A DNA stretch of 64,000 nucleotides from Zunongwangia atlantica 22II14-10F7 (GTDB taxonomy: Bacteria > Bacteroidota > Bacteroidia > Flavobacteriales > Flavobacteriaceae), in NCBI RefSeq assembly GCF_002094855.1, contig NZ_ARYN01000006.1, positions 124,001 through 188,000 on the forward strand. The letters run 5' to 3'. Positions 9,158 through 16,741 of the stretch are shown here, piece after piece. Below the pieces are notes generated by a model. The model did no database searches, had not been told where the DNA came from, and worked only from the letters and a program-made list of their open reading frames with translations. Position 1 is the stretch's first letter; the number at the start of each line of letters is the position of its first letter. The position numbers and the translations under genes are program-made.

Positions 9158-9595
9158 CTATTTTAAAAACAATGTTTTTGATTTGTAATCTATAATTGCT
9201 TTACCTTTTTTAAGAATATCGGCGCCAATAATACCGTGGACTTTTTCAGCGTCGTGTTGTAATAAAGCTTCGTTAACGTGCCGAAGATCAAAAAGAACAA
9301 GGTCTACTTTTTTCTTTTTCCAGTTATTAATTTCCATTCTGTTTTTTTGTGAAACCTGGGTTAGCATATTAGAAGCGCCTGCTCCGGCCGCTTTTACATC
9401 GCTGTCCTCTGGTAAAAGATCAAAATGTTCTATACTGTCTATACCTACACAGGTGCTGGATGCGCCGGTATCTAAAATAAAATTCCCCTCAATATTATTG
9501 ATTTTCGCCTTTATTTCCAGATGATTGGTTTTGGTAAATTTAAATTTGATGCTTTTATATCCCTTTTCTTTTAGGATTTTCTTGAAACTCGCCAT
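9158..9595 (-). CDS. Retropepsin-like (clan AA) aspartic protease
   Basis: This 145-residue protein carries the aspartic protease signature FILDTGAS, with catalytic Asp42, and the C-terminal hydrophobic-hydrophobic-Gly motif as GIIGADIL. A single-domain protein like this would have to dimerise to form an active site, as retroviral proteases do. No signal peptide is seen, so a cytoplasmic role is likely; substrate is unknown. It is divergent from tatD, with separate -7 boxes for each gene in the 54-base gap. Confidence 0.82.
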   Translation of the reverse strand: MASFKKILKEKGYKSIKFKFTKTNHLEIKAKINNIEGNFILDTGASSTCVGIDSIEHFDLLPEDSDVKAAGAGASNMLTQVSQKNRMEINNWKKKKVDLVLFDLRHVNEALLQHDAEKVHGIIGADILKKGKAIIDYKSKTLFLK

Positions 9596-9612
9596 TCTTT
9601 TCCGTTTTAGAG

Positions 9613-9620
9613 CAAAGATA
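9613..9620 (-). promoter_or_regulatory. -7 box of the aspartic protease gene
   Basis: The minus strand reads TATCTTTG, a perfect match, 17 bases before the protease ATG. Confidence 0.6.
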
Positions 9621-9636
9621 GGTTTTCAAAATAAAT

Positions 9637-9644
9637 TATTTTTG
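9637..9644 (+). promoter_or_regulatory. -7 box of tatD, predicting a leaderless mRNA
   Basis: TATTTTTG matches TAnnTTTG perfectly and ends exactly 5 bases before the tatD ATG, so transcription should start at or beside the start codon. Confidence 0.6.
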
Positions 9645-9649
9645 CAGAT

Positions 9650-10417
9650 ATGATAATAACAGATACACATACACATTTATATAGCGAATCTTTTGATGAA
9701 GATCGTGATGAAATGATTCAAAGGGCGATAGATGCTAAAGTTGAGCGCTTTTTTATCCCGGCAATCGATTCTACCTATGCCGATAGAATGTACGATCTTG
9801 AAAAATCATTTCCAGAGCATGTTCATTTAATGATGGGATTGCATCCAACCCATGTTCAGGAGAATTATAAAAGTGAGCTTCAATTTATCGAAAATCAATT
9901 TAAGCAAAGAGACTTTATCGCTGTGGGAGAGATTGGGATCGATTTATATTGGGATAAAAGTACGCTTAATATTCAGCAAGAAGCTTTCAGATATCAAATT
10001 CAGTTAGCTAAAAAGCATAAATTACCTATCGTAATACATTGTCGAGAGGCTTTTGATGAGGTTTTTGAGATTTTAGAGGAAGAAAAAGGAGAAGATCTGT
10101 TCGGGATTTTTCATTGTTTTACCGGGACTTTAGAGCATGCAAAAAAAGCAATCTCCTATAACCTAAAATTGGGTATAGGTGGTGTTGTGACGTTTAAAAA
10201 TGGTAAGATTGATCAATTTCTAAATGAAATTTCTTTAGATAATATCGTATTAGAAACCGATGCGCCTTACCTTGCGCCAACGCCATTTAGAGGAAAAAGA
10301 AATGAATCTTCCTATATTATTAATGTTGCTGAAAAATTAGCTGAAATTTATGATGAACCTTTAGCAGAAATTGCTAAAATCACAACGCAGAATTCAAAAG
10401 ATATATTCGGTATTTAA
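9650..10417 (+). CDS. tatD: TatD family metal-dependent hydrolase (deoxyribonuclease)
   Basis: TatD enzymes are metal-dependent nucleases of the amidohydrolase fold, linked to DNA repair and DNA fragment clearance. The 255-residue protein shows the metal ligands in order: the HxH pair in DTHTHL (His7, His9), Glu in GEIGID, His in VIHCREA, His in IFHCFTGT and Asp in ETDAPYLAP. Length is normal for YcfH/TatD. Its ATG is only 5 bases after a perfect -7 box. Which TatD subgroup it belongs to cannot be settled here. Confidence 0.93.
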   Translation: MIITDTHTHLYSESFDEDRDEMIQRAIDAKVERFFIPAIDSTYADRMYDLEKSFPEHVHLMMGLHPTHVQENYKSELQFIENQFKQRDFIAVGEIGIDLYWDKSTLNIQQEAFRYQIQLAKKHKLPIVIHCREAFDEVFEILEEEKGEDLFGIFHCFTGTLEHAKKAISYNLKLGIGGVVTFKNGKIDQFLNEISLDNIVLETDAPYLAPTPFRGKRNESSYIINVAEKLAEIYDEPLAEIAKITTQNSKDIFGI

Positions 10418-10465
10418 ACTGAAATTAGTTAATTTTTTGTTCATTTGCTATAATAAGCCAGACAC

Positions 10466-11608
10466 GTGCAAGACTTTGAAGAGATAAGATTTTATAACGA
10501 AAAGGAGGTTCAGGAATCCCTTCAGCATTATATTAAACATCCAATGATGAAGGCGCTCCTTCATTTTACATTTCCAGAGAAAACTTCCGAGGAAATAAAG
10601 GAAATTGTTTTTAGCTGTAAAAGTATTCGTGATTTTCAAACCAAAATTATATACCATTCTGTAGGGAAAATTATAGAGAAGAGTACCGATGGAGTGACCG
10701 ATAGTGGGTTTGAGAAATTAAAACCTGGTGAATCCTATTTCTTTGTTTCGACGCATCGTGATATTATTCTGGATACTTCTTTGCTTAATTATACCTTATA
10801 TAATCATGATTTGGTGATGACGGCTTCGGCTATTGGCGATAATTTAGTTCAGAAAACGTTTTTGATGGCTTTATCAAAGCTAAACAGAAACTTTTTGGTG
10901 CGTAGAAAATTGAGCCCGCGTGAAATGCTAAAAAGTTCTATCGAGCTATCTACTTTTATCAAAAAGATGCTGTTAGAAGATAAGCGATCTGTTTGGATGG
11001 CGCAGCGTGAAGGTCGTACCAAAGATGGTAGTGATTATACCCAGCAAGGCGTATTAAAAATGATTGGTATGGCAAAAGGAGATCATAGTCTTACCGAGTA
11101 TTTTGGGAAACTTAAAATTGTTCCTATCTCGATTTCTTATGAATTTGATCCTACCGATGTTTTAAAAATGCCAGAAATTCTTTCTAAAAGGATGAAAGAA
11201 AAATATGTAAAAGCTCCAGATGAAGATTTTAAATCTATTATTCAGGGGATTTTAGGTATTAAAGGTAGGATTCATGTAAGTGCTGGAGATTTAATGGAAG
11301 CCAGTTTATTTTCTGAAATTGGTCATGATTTTGGATCGGTTAACGAGCAGCTTAAAGTTATTGCCAGTAAAATAGACAGGGAAATTCATAAGAATTATAA
11401 GCTTTGGCCTGCAAATTATATCGCACATGATATGCTGAATAATTCAGAGCAATATGCTTCTAAATATACTTTTAAGGATAAAAGACGTTTTGAACGCCGC
11501 TTAAAACGCCGAGTAGATTTTAAAAATTCTCTGGAGCTTAATAGCTATCTATTAATGTATGCAAATCCTGTAATTAATAAAGAAGGATTGTATGGCAAAG
11601 AAAACTAA
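10466..11608 (+). CDS. PlsC-like glycerolipid acyltransferase with altered box I
   Basis: This 380-residue protein resembles glycerol-3-phosphate or 1-acylglycerol-3-phosphate acyltransferases of phospholipid synthesis. The block YFFVSTHRDIILD aligns with the catalytic H-x4-D box, but the spacing here is His97-x5-Asp103, with another acid at Asp99; the acceptor-binding block is MAQREGRTKDG, like the family's EGTRS box. No transmembrane helix is obvious. The start is the GTG at 10466, as no ATG fits. It overlaps the asparaginase gene by 17 bases. The precise acyl acceptor is unknown. Confidence 0.75.
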   Translation: MQDFEEIRFYNEKEVQESLQHYIKHPMMKALLHFTFPEKTSEEIKEIVFSCKSIRDFQTKIIYHSVGKIIEKSTDGVTDSGFEKLKPGESYFFVSTHRDIILDTSLLNYTLYNHDLVMTASAIGDNLVQKTFLMALSKLNRNFLVRRKLSPREMLKSSIELSTFIKKMLLEDKRSVWMAQREGRTKDGSDYTQQGVLKMIGMAKGDHSLTEYFGKLKIVPISISYEFDPTDVLKMPEILSKRMKEKYVKAPDEDFKSIIQGILGIKGRIHVSAGDLMEASLFSEIGHDFGSVNEQLKVIASKIDREIHKNYKLWPANYIAHDMLNNSEQYASKYTFKDKRRFERRLKRRVDFKNSLELNSYLLMYANPVINKEGLYGKEN

Positions 11609-12620
11609 GATACTTTTATTATATACCGGTGGTACCATTGGTATGGTTAAGGATTATGATACCGGAGCTTTAAAACCATTCAATTTTAATGATCTTTTAC
11701 AAAATATTCCAGAATTAAATATTCTCGAAAATGAGATCGAGACCTTAAGTTTTGAGCATCCAATAGATTCTTCAGATATGAATCCTGAAGAATGGCGAAA
11801 AATAGCAAGCATTATTTACGATCGATATGAAGATTATGATGGTTTTGTAGTGCTCCACGGAAGTGATACGATGTCGTATACCGCGTCTGCCTTAAGTTTT
11901 ATGTTCGAGAATTTAAGTAAGCCAGTGATTTTTACGGGTTCACAATTACCTATTGGGGATCTTCGAACAGATGCCAAAGAAAATTTAATTACGAGTATTC
12001 AAATCGCCAGTTTACAAAAGAATGATAAACCTGTTATAGCTGAAGTTGGGTTGTATTTTGAGTATAAATTATACCGTGCTAATAGAACCACAAAAATTAA
12101 TGCGGAACATTTTCAGGCATTTGCCTCTTTAAATTACCCTCCATTAGCTGAATCTGGCGTACATTTATCTGTAAATTCTAAAATTCTTTGGAAGCAAAAT
12201 AGAAATCAACAATTAAAATTACATCCACGTTTTAATACAAACGTGGTGATTTTAAAGATGTTTCCAGGGATAACTCGAGAAATGGTAACCCATATTCTAA
12301 GCTTAAAAGATTTAGAAGGAGTTGTTTTAGAAACTTATGGTAGTGGTAATGCACCAACACAAGCCTGGTTTTTAGAATTATTAGAAGAAAAAATTAATGC
12401 TGGTCTTAAGGTGGTAAATGTAACCCAATGTGCAGGCGGTAGTGTTGCGATGGGGAATTATGAAACCAGTGTAGCGATGAAAAAGATTGGTGTTGTTTCT
12501 GGAAAAGACATCACAACCGAGGCAGCAATAGCTAAATTAATGTACTTATTAGATAAAAAATTAACACATAAAGTCTTTAAAACTATATATGAAACCTCGT
12601 TGAGAGGGGAAATGTCGTAA
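11592..12620 (+). CDS. ansA: Type I (cytoplasmic) L-asparaginase
   Basis: The enzyme hydrolyses asparagine to aspartate and ammonia. The 342-residue protein has the N-terminal nucleophile motif YTGGTIGM (Thr12) without a signal peptide, the second signature VVLHGSDTMSYTASAL (about residues 86-101) and the catalytic Lys region GDLRTDAKENL. Absence of an export signal points to the low-affinity cytoplasmic type. It starts inside the end of the acyltransferase gene, so the two are likely translated together, although their functions have no evident link. Confidence 0.93.
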   Translation: MAKKTKILLLYTGGTIGMVKDYDTGALKPFNFNDLLQNIPELNILENEIETLSFEHPIDSSDMNPEEWRKIASIIYDRYEDYDGFVVLHGSDTMSYTASALSFMFENLSKPVIFTGSQLPIGDLRTDAKENLITSIQIASLQKNDKPVIAEVGLYFEYKLYRANRTTKINAEHFQAFASLNYPPLAESGVHLSVNSKILWKQNRNQQLKLHPRFNTNVVILKMFPGITREMVTHILSLKDLEGVVLETYGSGNAPTQAWFLELLEEKINAGLKVVNVTQCAGGSVAMGNYETSVAMKKIGVVSGKDITTEAAIAKLMYLLDKKLTHKVFKTIYETSLRGEMS

Positions 12621-12690
12621 AATTAACGAATCATACTTGACCGAGAGCATTTTTTTTTGTTATTTGGCGCACCGTTTTAAACATTAAACT

Positions 12691-12778
12691 AGAGAGGTGG
12701 CCGAGTGGTCGAAGGCGCACGCCTGGAAAGTGTGTATACGCCAAAAGCGTATCGAGGGTTCGAATCCCTTCCTCTCTG
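12691..12778 (+). tRNA. tRNA-Ser (anticodon GGA)
   Basis: The 88-base sequence folds as a class II tRNA: acceptor arms AGAGAGG and CCTCTCT, a D-arm GCCGAGTGGTCGAAGGC, an anticodon stem CACGC/GTGTG around the loop CTGGAAA (anticodon GGA), a long variable arm with stem ATACGC/GCGTAT, and the T-arm around TTCGAAT. CCA is not encoded. It reads serine codons UCC and UCU. Confidence 0.95.
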
Positions 12779-12848
12779 CTGGTGTTTTTATTAAAAAATT
12801 ATTTTTATATCTTTAACCCTTTAACTAATTAAATTAAGACAAACAGTA

Positions 12849-13649
12849 ATGAAAAGATTATTTTCTATTTTGGTAATCGCTGCGATTATGGTGTTAGGTG
12901 CCGGTAATCTTAAGGCGGCAAACATGGTTAACACATTGCCAGGTACGATAGCAACTTTCGTTCAGGAAGATGAAGATGCTACGGCAACGGCTGATGCAGA
13001 CGAAGAAGTTAGTTTTCATCAGGAATTAAAAAGACGTTTTATTGAAGGTGGTGCCGGATTTATGGGTATCGTTCTTTTATGTCTTATTCTTGGTTTGGCA
13101 ATTGCCATCGAGAGAATTATCTATTTAAACCTTGCAACTACAAACACTAAAAAATTAGCTCGAAACGTAGAGGAAGCTTTAAACAGTGGTGGTATCGAAG
13201 CTGCTAAAGAAGTATGTAGAAATACTAGAGGTCCTGTTGCTTCTATCTATTATCAAGGTCTTGACCGTGCTGATGAGAGCATCGAATCTGCAGAGAAAGC
13301 AGTTGTTGCTTACGGTGGTGTGCAAATGGGACAACTTGAGAAAAATGTATCTTGGGTATCTTTATTTATCGCTCTTGCTCCTATGCTTGGTTTCATGGGT
13401 ACGGTAATTGGTATGATCGAAGCTTTCGATAAAATTGAGGCTGCTGGTGATATGCAACCATCTCTTGTTGCTGGAGGTATTAAAGTAGCACTTCTTACTA
13501 CAGTATTTGGACTTATTGTTGCAATTATCCTTCAGATTTTCTACAACTACATTATCGCTAAGATTGATAGTATCGTAAATGATATGGAAGATGCTTCTAT
13601 CTTACTAATCGATATGCTTGTAGATTACAAAAACAAAAAAAGAGTATAA
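12849..13649 (+). CDS. exbB: MotA/TolQ/ExbB family proton channel protein
   Basis: ExbB forms the inner-membrane proton channel that powers TonB-dependent uptake at the outer membrane. The 266-residue protein has an N-terminal hydrophobic segment that looks like a signal or extra helix, an acidic linker, a helix near residues 75-95 (GIVLLCLILGLAIAIERI), and the paired C-terminal helices with the family pattern around WVSLFIALAPMLGFMGTVIGMIEAF. It heads a set with a four-helix protein and two exbD genes; no tonB gene is present beside it. Confidence 0.92.
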   Translation: MKRLFSILVIAAIMVLGAGNLKAANMVNTLPGTIATFVQEDEDATATADADEEVSFHQELKRRFIEGGAGFMGIVLLCLILGLAIAIERIIYLNLATTNTKKLARNVEEALNSGGIEAAKEVCRNTRGPVASIYYQGLDRADESIESAEKAVVAYGGVQMGQLEKNVSWVSLFIALAPMLGFMGTVIGMIEAFDKIEAAGDMQPSLVAGGIKVALLTTVFGLIVAIILQIFYNYIIAKIDSIVNDMEDASILLIDMLVDYKNKKRV

Positions 13650-13671
13650 TAAGACCTGACTAATAAAAGTT

Positions 13672-14109
13672 ATGACTTTACATAAAATTTTAAAATATGT
13701 TGCATTAGTTATAGGTGTGCTAGGGCTTATCTTCTTAGGAAGAATCCTGGCTGCTGGTGACGATGCAATCGAGGCATCGGCAGATGTACAAGGCAGCGTG
13801 CTGGAACCAATGATGTGGATTTCCTATCTAGTACTGGCAGTTGTTGTAGCTCTTGTCGTGATCTTTGTTATCTCAGGATTGTTCCGTGGTAACATTAAAA
13901 ATACAATAATTGGGGTAGTAGCCTTTGCGGTAGTTGTTTTGGTATCATATTTGTTATCTAGTGGTACAGAGATTACTACTACAGACGGAGATATCTTATC
14001 TGCAAGTACGGTACATTGGGTAGGAGCTGGTTTAGTATGTTTCTACATTCTTGCTGCACTTGCGATCTTAGCAATGGTATTTTCCGGAGTTAAAAAATTA
14101 ATAAGTTAA
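13672..14109 (+). CDS. Four-helix membrane protein between exbB and exbD
   Basis: No function is known to me. The 145-residue protein is almost entirely hydrophobic, with four predicted helices (about residues 8-26, 48-70, 77-95 and 113-141) and short polar loops. Its place between exbB and exbD, 22 bases after one and 6 before the other, suggests it belongs to the same energy-transducing complex, perhaps as an accessory subunit. From memory a protein like this occurs at the same spot in other Bacteroidetes. Confidence 0.8.
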   Translation: MTLHKILKYVALVIGVLGLIFLGRILAAGDDAIEASADVQGSVLEPMMWISYLVLAVVVALVVIFVISGLFRGNIKNTIIGVVAFAVVVLVSYLLSSGTEITTTDGDILSASTVHWVGAGLVCFYILAALAILAMVFSGVKKLIS

Positions 14110-14115
14110 GAAACT

Positions 14116-14730
14116 ATGGCTAGAAGATCATCACCAGAAGTAAATGCGGGATCTATGGCAGACATCGCTTTCTTACTTCTTATCTTCTTCCTGGTAACTA
14201 CTACCATCGAGACAGATAAGGGGATTAGTAGAAAGCTTCCGCCATGGCAAGACGAAGAACAGCCCGATCCGCCAAAGATTAAGCAAAGAAACATTTTTAC
14301 TGTTGTATTAAACAGTAATAATGATTTGTTGGTGGAGGACGAGGAAATGGAATTGAAAGATTTGCGACAAGCAGCTTTTGAATTTCTTGATAATGGTGGA
14401 GGAGCAGGAAGTGAAGCCTGTAGCTTTTGCCAGGGAGCAGGAAGTGTTGAATCTTCTGTGAATCCGCAGAAAGCAATTATTTCTTTACAGAACAATAGAG
14501 GTACAGAATATGGTACTTATATTGCTGTTCAAAATGAATTGGTTGCAGCGTACAATATGTTGAGAAACCGTGAGGCAAAACGTTTATACGGTGCAACATT
14601 TACAGAATTAGAAGCTCAATATAATGATCCTAAAACAGGTGAAGGTAGAAAAGAGTCTTTAAAGGAAAAAATCGAAGCTATTAAAGATATGATTCCTCAA
14701 AAGCTTTCTGAAGCCGAGCCTAAAGGTTAA
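14116..14730 (+). CDS. exbD: ExbD/TolR family protein with a CxxC insert
   Basis: ExbD pairs with ExbB and carries the proton-accepting Asp in its single helix. Here that is Asp15 in GSMADIAFLLLIFFLVTTT. The periplasmic domain is longer than in E. coli ExbD (204 against about 140 residues): after FEFLDNGGGAG it has the insert EACSFCQGAG (Cys102 and Cys105), then resumes with KAIISLQNNRGTEYGTY, and ends in a charged helical tail. The two cysteines could form a disulfide or bind metal. It is the first of two exbD genes. Confidence 0.92.
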   Translation: MARRSSPEVNAGSMADIAFLLLIFFLVTTTIETDKGISRKLPPWQDEEQPDPPKIKQRNIFTVVLNSNNDLLVEDEEMELKDLRQAAFEFLDNGGGAGSEACSFCQGAGSVESSVNPQKAIISLQNNRGTEYGTYIAVQNELVAAYNMLRNREAKRLYGATFTELEAQYNDPKTGEGRKESLKEKIEAIKDMIPQKLSEAEPKG

Positions 14731-14768
14731 CAGCCTTTTTAATACTAAATTTAATTTGACCATTTATT

Positions 14769-15251
14769 ATGTCTAAATTTACAAAGAAAAAGTCTGGAGA
14801 ATTGCCTGCGATTAGTACGGCGTCGTTACCTGATATTGTATTTATGTTACTGTTTTTCTTTATGGTAGCGACAACGATGCGTGAAACTACACTAATGGTG
14901 CAGAATTCGTTGCCTACAGCAGATCAGGTAGAGAAGCTTGATAAAAAGGATTTGGTAATGTATATCTATGCAGGTAAGCCAAGCCAGAGATATCAACAAA
15001 AATATGGAACAGAAGCTAGAATTCAGTTAAACGATAAGTTTGCTGATGTTAGTGAGGTTCAATCTTTTATTTACTCTGAGAGAGATAGTAAAAGAGAGGA
15101 GCTTATTCCATATTTAACTACAGCTTTAAAGGTGGATAAAGAAACCAATATGGGGCTTGTTTCAGATATTAAACAAGAACTAAGAAAAGCTGAAGCGCTT
15201 AAAATAAACTATACTACCGTTCAGGGAGATGCTACAACCGGAAACGAGTAG
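14769..15251 (+). CDS. exbD: ExbD/TolR family protein, second copy
   Basis: This 160-residue protein has the same layout as its neighbour: a Lys-rich start, one helix containing the key Asp22 in TASLPDIVFMLLFFFMVATT, and a periplasmic domain. It lacks the cysteine insert. Two different ExbD subunits suggest a mixed complex or two complexes sharing one ExbB. The gene ends the operon, with a strong terminator at 15275-15315. Confidence 0.92.
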   Translation: MSKFTKKKSGELPAISTASLPDIVFMLLFFFMVATTMRETTLMVQNSLPTADQVEKLDKKDLVMYIYAGKPSQRYQQKYGTEARIQLNDKFADVSEVQSFIYSERDSKREELIPYLTTALKVDKETNMGLVSDIKQELRKAEALKINYTTVQGDATTGNE

Positions 15252-15274
15252 TAGTAAAGTTTTAAATATTTTTA

Positions 15275-15315
15275 AAAAAGATCCCATCCTTAATTAAGGA
15301 TGGGATCTTTTTTTA
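15275..15315 (+). terminator. Strong intrinsic terminator after the exbB-exbD set
   Basis: A perfect 19-bp palindromic stem (AAAAAGATCCCATCCTTAA and its complement, centre at 15293/15294) is followed by a T-run. The flanking A-run would let it work in both directions. Confidence 0.9.
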
Positions 15316-15404
15316 TATTTACTTTTTAATCGAGATTTGATACTTTTCTGGCTTGCTTTTAAAAATTTTTTCGATAAAGCCTAACTCGGTTTTTTTGATG
15401 TATT

Positions 15405-15412
15405 TACTTTTG
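15405..15412 (+). promoter_or_regulatory. -7 box of the PorT-like gene
   Basis: TACTTTTG is a perfect TAnnTTTG match 21 bases before the ATG at 15434. It lies inside a longer open frame starting at 15353 and therefore supports the later start. Confidence 0.55.
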
Positions 15413-15433
15413 ATTGAATCTATTCCAGCTTTG

Positions 15434-16141
15434 ATGAAAAATTGGCCTTTACTTTTATTATTTTTTTGTGTTTCTCTAAATGCTCAGGAAATTAATCCGG
15501 CTTACGCAGATAGCATCCCTACGGTTATTGATAGTAGTTATAGGGAAGATCAGTTTTATTTTGGATTAAGTTTCAATTTTATAACTGATACCCCTCATTT
15601 TATGGATCAAAACGGGTTTTCAGCTGGGTTAAGCGGTGGCTTTATACGTGATATTCCTTTTAATAAGAATAGGAATGTAGGTATTGGTGTAGGTTTAGGA
15701 TTGGCATTCGATAGTTTTGGGCAAAATCTTTTTATCGGTGAAGATGAAAATGGCGAGACTATTTTTAGAAATCTAAATTCAGATAATATCGATTATAATT
15801 CTAATCGTTTTAATACTTTCCTGGTAGAAGCTCCAATTCAGTTTAGGTGGAGAACCTCTACTTTTTCTTCTTATAAGTTTTGGCGTATTTATGCCGGACT
15901 CAAATTAGGCTACATTTATCATTTTAGATCGGTTTTTAGGCAAGATGCTAATATTGTAAAGCAAAGTGACGTGCCAGAACTAGAAAGGTTTAGATTAGGT
16001 GCTAGTTTTACTTTTGGGTATAGTACTTTCAATTTTCAGGTGTATTATGGTCTAAATCCATTTTTTCCGAATAGTACTGTAGATGGAGAAGAACTTGGAG
16101 TTTCAACCTTACGTGTTGGTTTGATGTTTTATATTCTATAA
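15434..16141 (+). CDS. PorT-like outer-membrane beta-barrel protein
   Basis: The 235-residue product has a signal peptide (MKNWPLLLLFFCVSLNAQ) and a body of alternating hydrophobic strands ending in an aromatic C-terminus (LRVGLMFYIL), typical of an eight-strand barrel of the PorT family. PorT/SprT is part of the type IX secretion machinery in this phylum, but the family also contains unrelated barrels, so a secretion role is only possible. I chose the ATG at 15434 because it begins the signal peptide and follows a -7 box. Its end overlaps the convergent membrane-protein gene by 6 bases. Confidence 0.72.
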   Translation: MKNWPLLLLFFCVSLNAQEINPAYADSIPTVIDSSYREDQFYFGLSFNFITDTPHFMDQNGFSAGLSGGFIRDIPFNKNRNVGIGVGLGLAFDSFGQNLFIGEDENGETIFRNLNSDNIDYNSNRFNTFLVEAPIQFRWRTSTFSSYKFWRIYAGLKLGYIYHFRSVFRQDANIVKQSDVPELERFRLGASFTFGYSTFNFQVYYGLNPFFPNSTVDGEELGVSTLRVGLMFYIL

Positions 16142-16741
16142 CCAATAATAGAAAAGTAAGAATTGCGGTAAAACACCTGCAAAAATGCCTAATATCAATT
16201 CAGTATTTGTGTGAGCTTTATAATAAAGGCGAGAACTTGCGGTAAGGCCCAAGGCTATAAATAATCCAGAGGTTGCAAGAATCAAATTCATATGAAAATA
16301 TCGGCTAAAAGCAATTAGAAACATTGTAAAACCAGCCAATCCCATCATGTGTAAGCTTATTTTTACCTTAAAAAAGGTAAAAATATAAGCGATTAAGGTA
16401 GCTCCTAAAATCCCTAAAAAATAGAAGTAAATTTCTGGATAGTTATAGCGATCTAAAATCTGATTTAAAACCATTAAAGTAAGCATGCCAAAAAAGAAGA
16501 GTGGCCACTTTCTTTCTTTTACCTCACTTAGGTTCATACTACTCACTTTTCCAAGATTTTTCAGTAAAAAGAAGAACACTATTGGAATAAAAACCGTGAT
16601 GATCGAAATAGCCAGTAATTTCGCTTTTATTACCTCTTCCGGGAAAAATCGCGGAGTAAGTTGAAAATATAGCAAACTGCCCGCAAATGGCATCCAAATG
16701 GGGTGAAACACGTAAGAAGCGATCTTTAGAATTCCCTTCAT
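16136..16741 (-). CDS. PAP2-like integral membrane protein
   Basis: This 201-residue protein has five or six hydrophobic helices. Near the end it carries SRLYYKAHTNTE (Ser170, Arg171, His177, Glu181), which copies the spacing of the third PAP2 phosphatase motif SR-x5-H-x3-D with Glu in place of Asp; His131 in ISLHMMG could match the second motif. It may thus be a lipid phosphatase or a relative that lost activity. Its start codon touches the last base of rpoN, so it is probably translated from the rpoN message. Confidence 0.65.
   Translation of the reverse strand: MKGILKIASYVFHPIWMPFAGSLLYFQLTPRFFPEEVIKAKLLAISIITVFIPIVFFFLLKNLGKVSSMNLSEVKERKWPLFFFGMLTLMVLNQILDRYNYPEIYFYFLGILGATLIAYIFTFFKVKISLHMMGLAGFTMFLIAFSRYFHMNLILATSGLFIALGLTASSRLYYKAHTNTELILGIFAGVLPQFLLFYYWL

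Noticed and set aside
9004-9195. A 63-codon open frame on the plus strand
   Set aside because: It has no promoter box, its sequence looks like a translated antisense strand, and it overlaps the better supported 40-residue membrane protein gene on the minus strand and the end of the protease gene.
14106-14495. A 129-codon frame antisense to the first exbD gene
   Set aside because: It is fully covered by exbD, whose protein is clearly recognisable; the antisense product has no coherent pattern.
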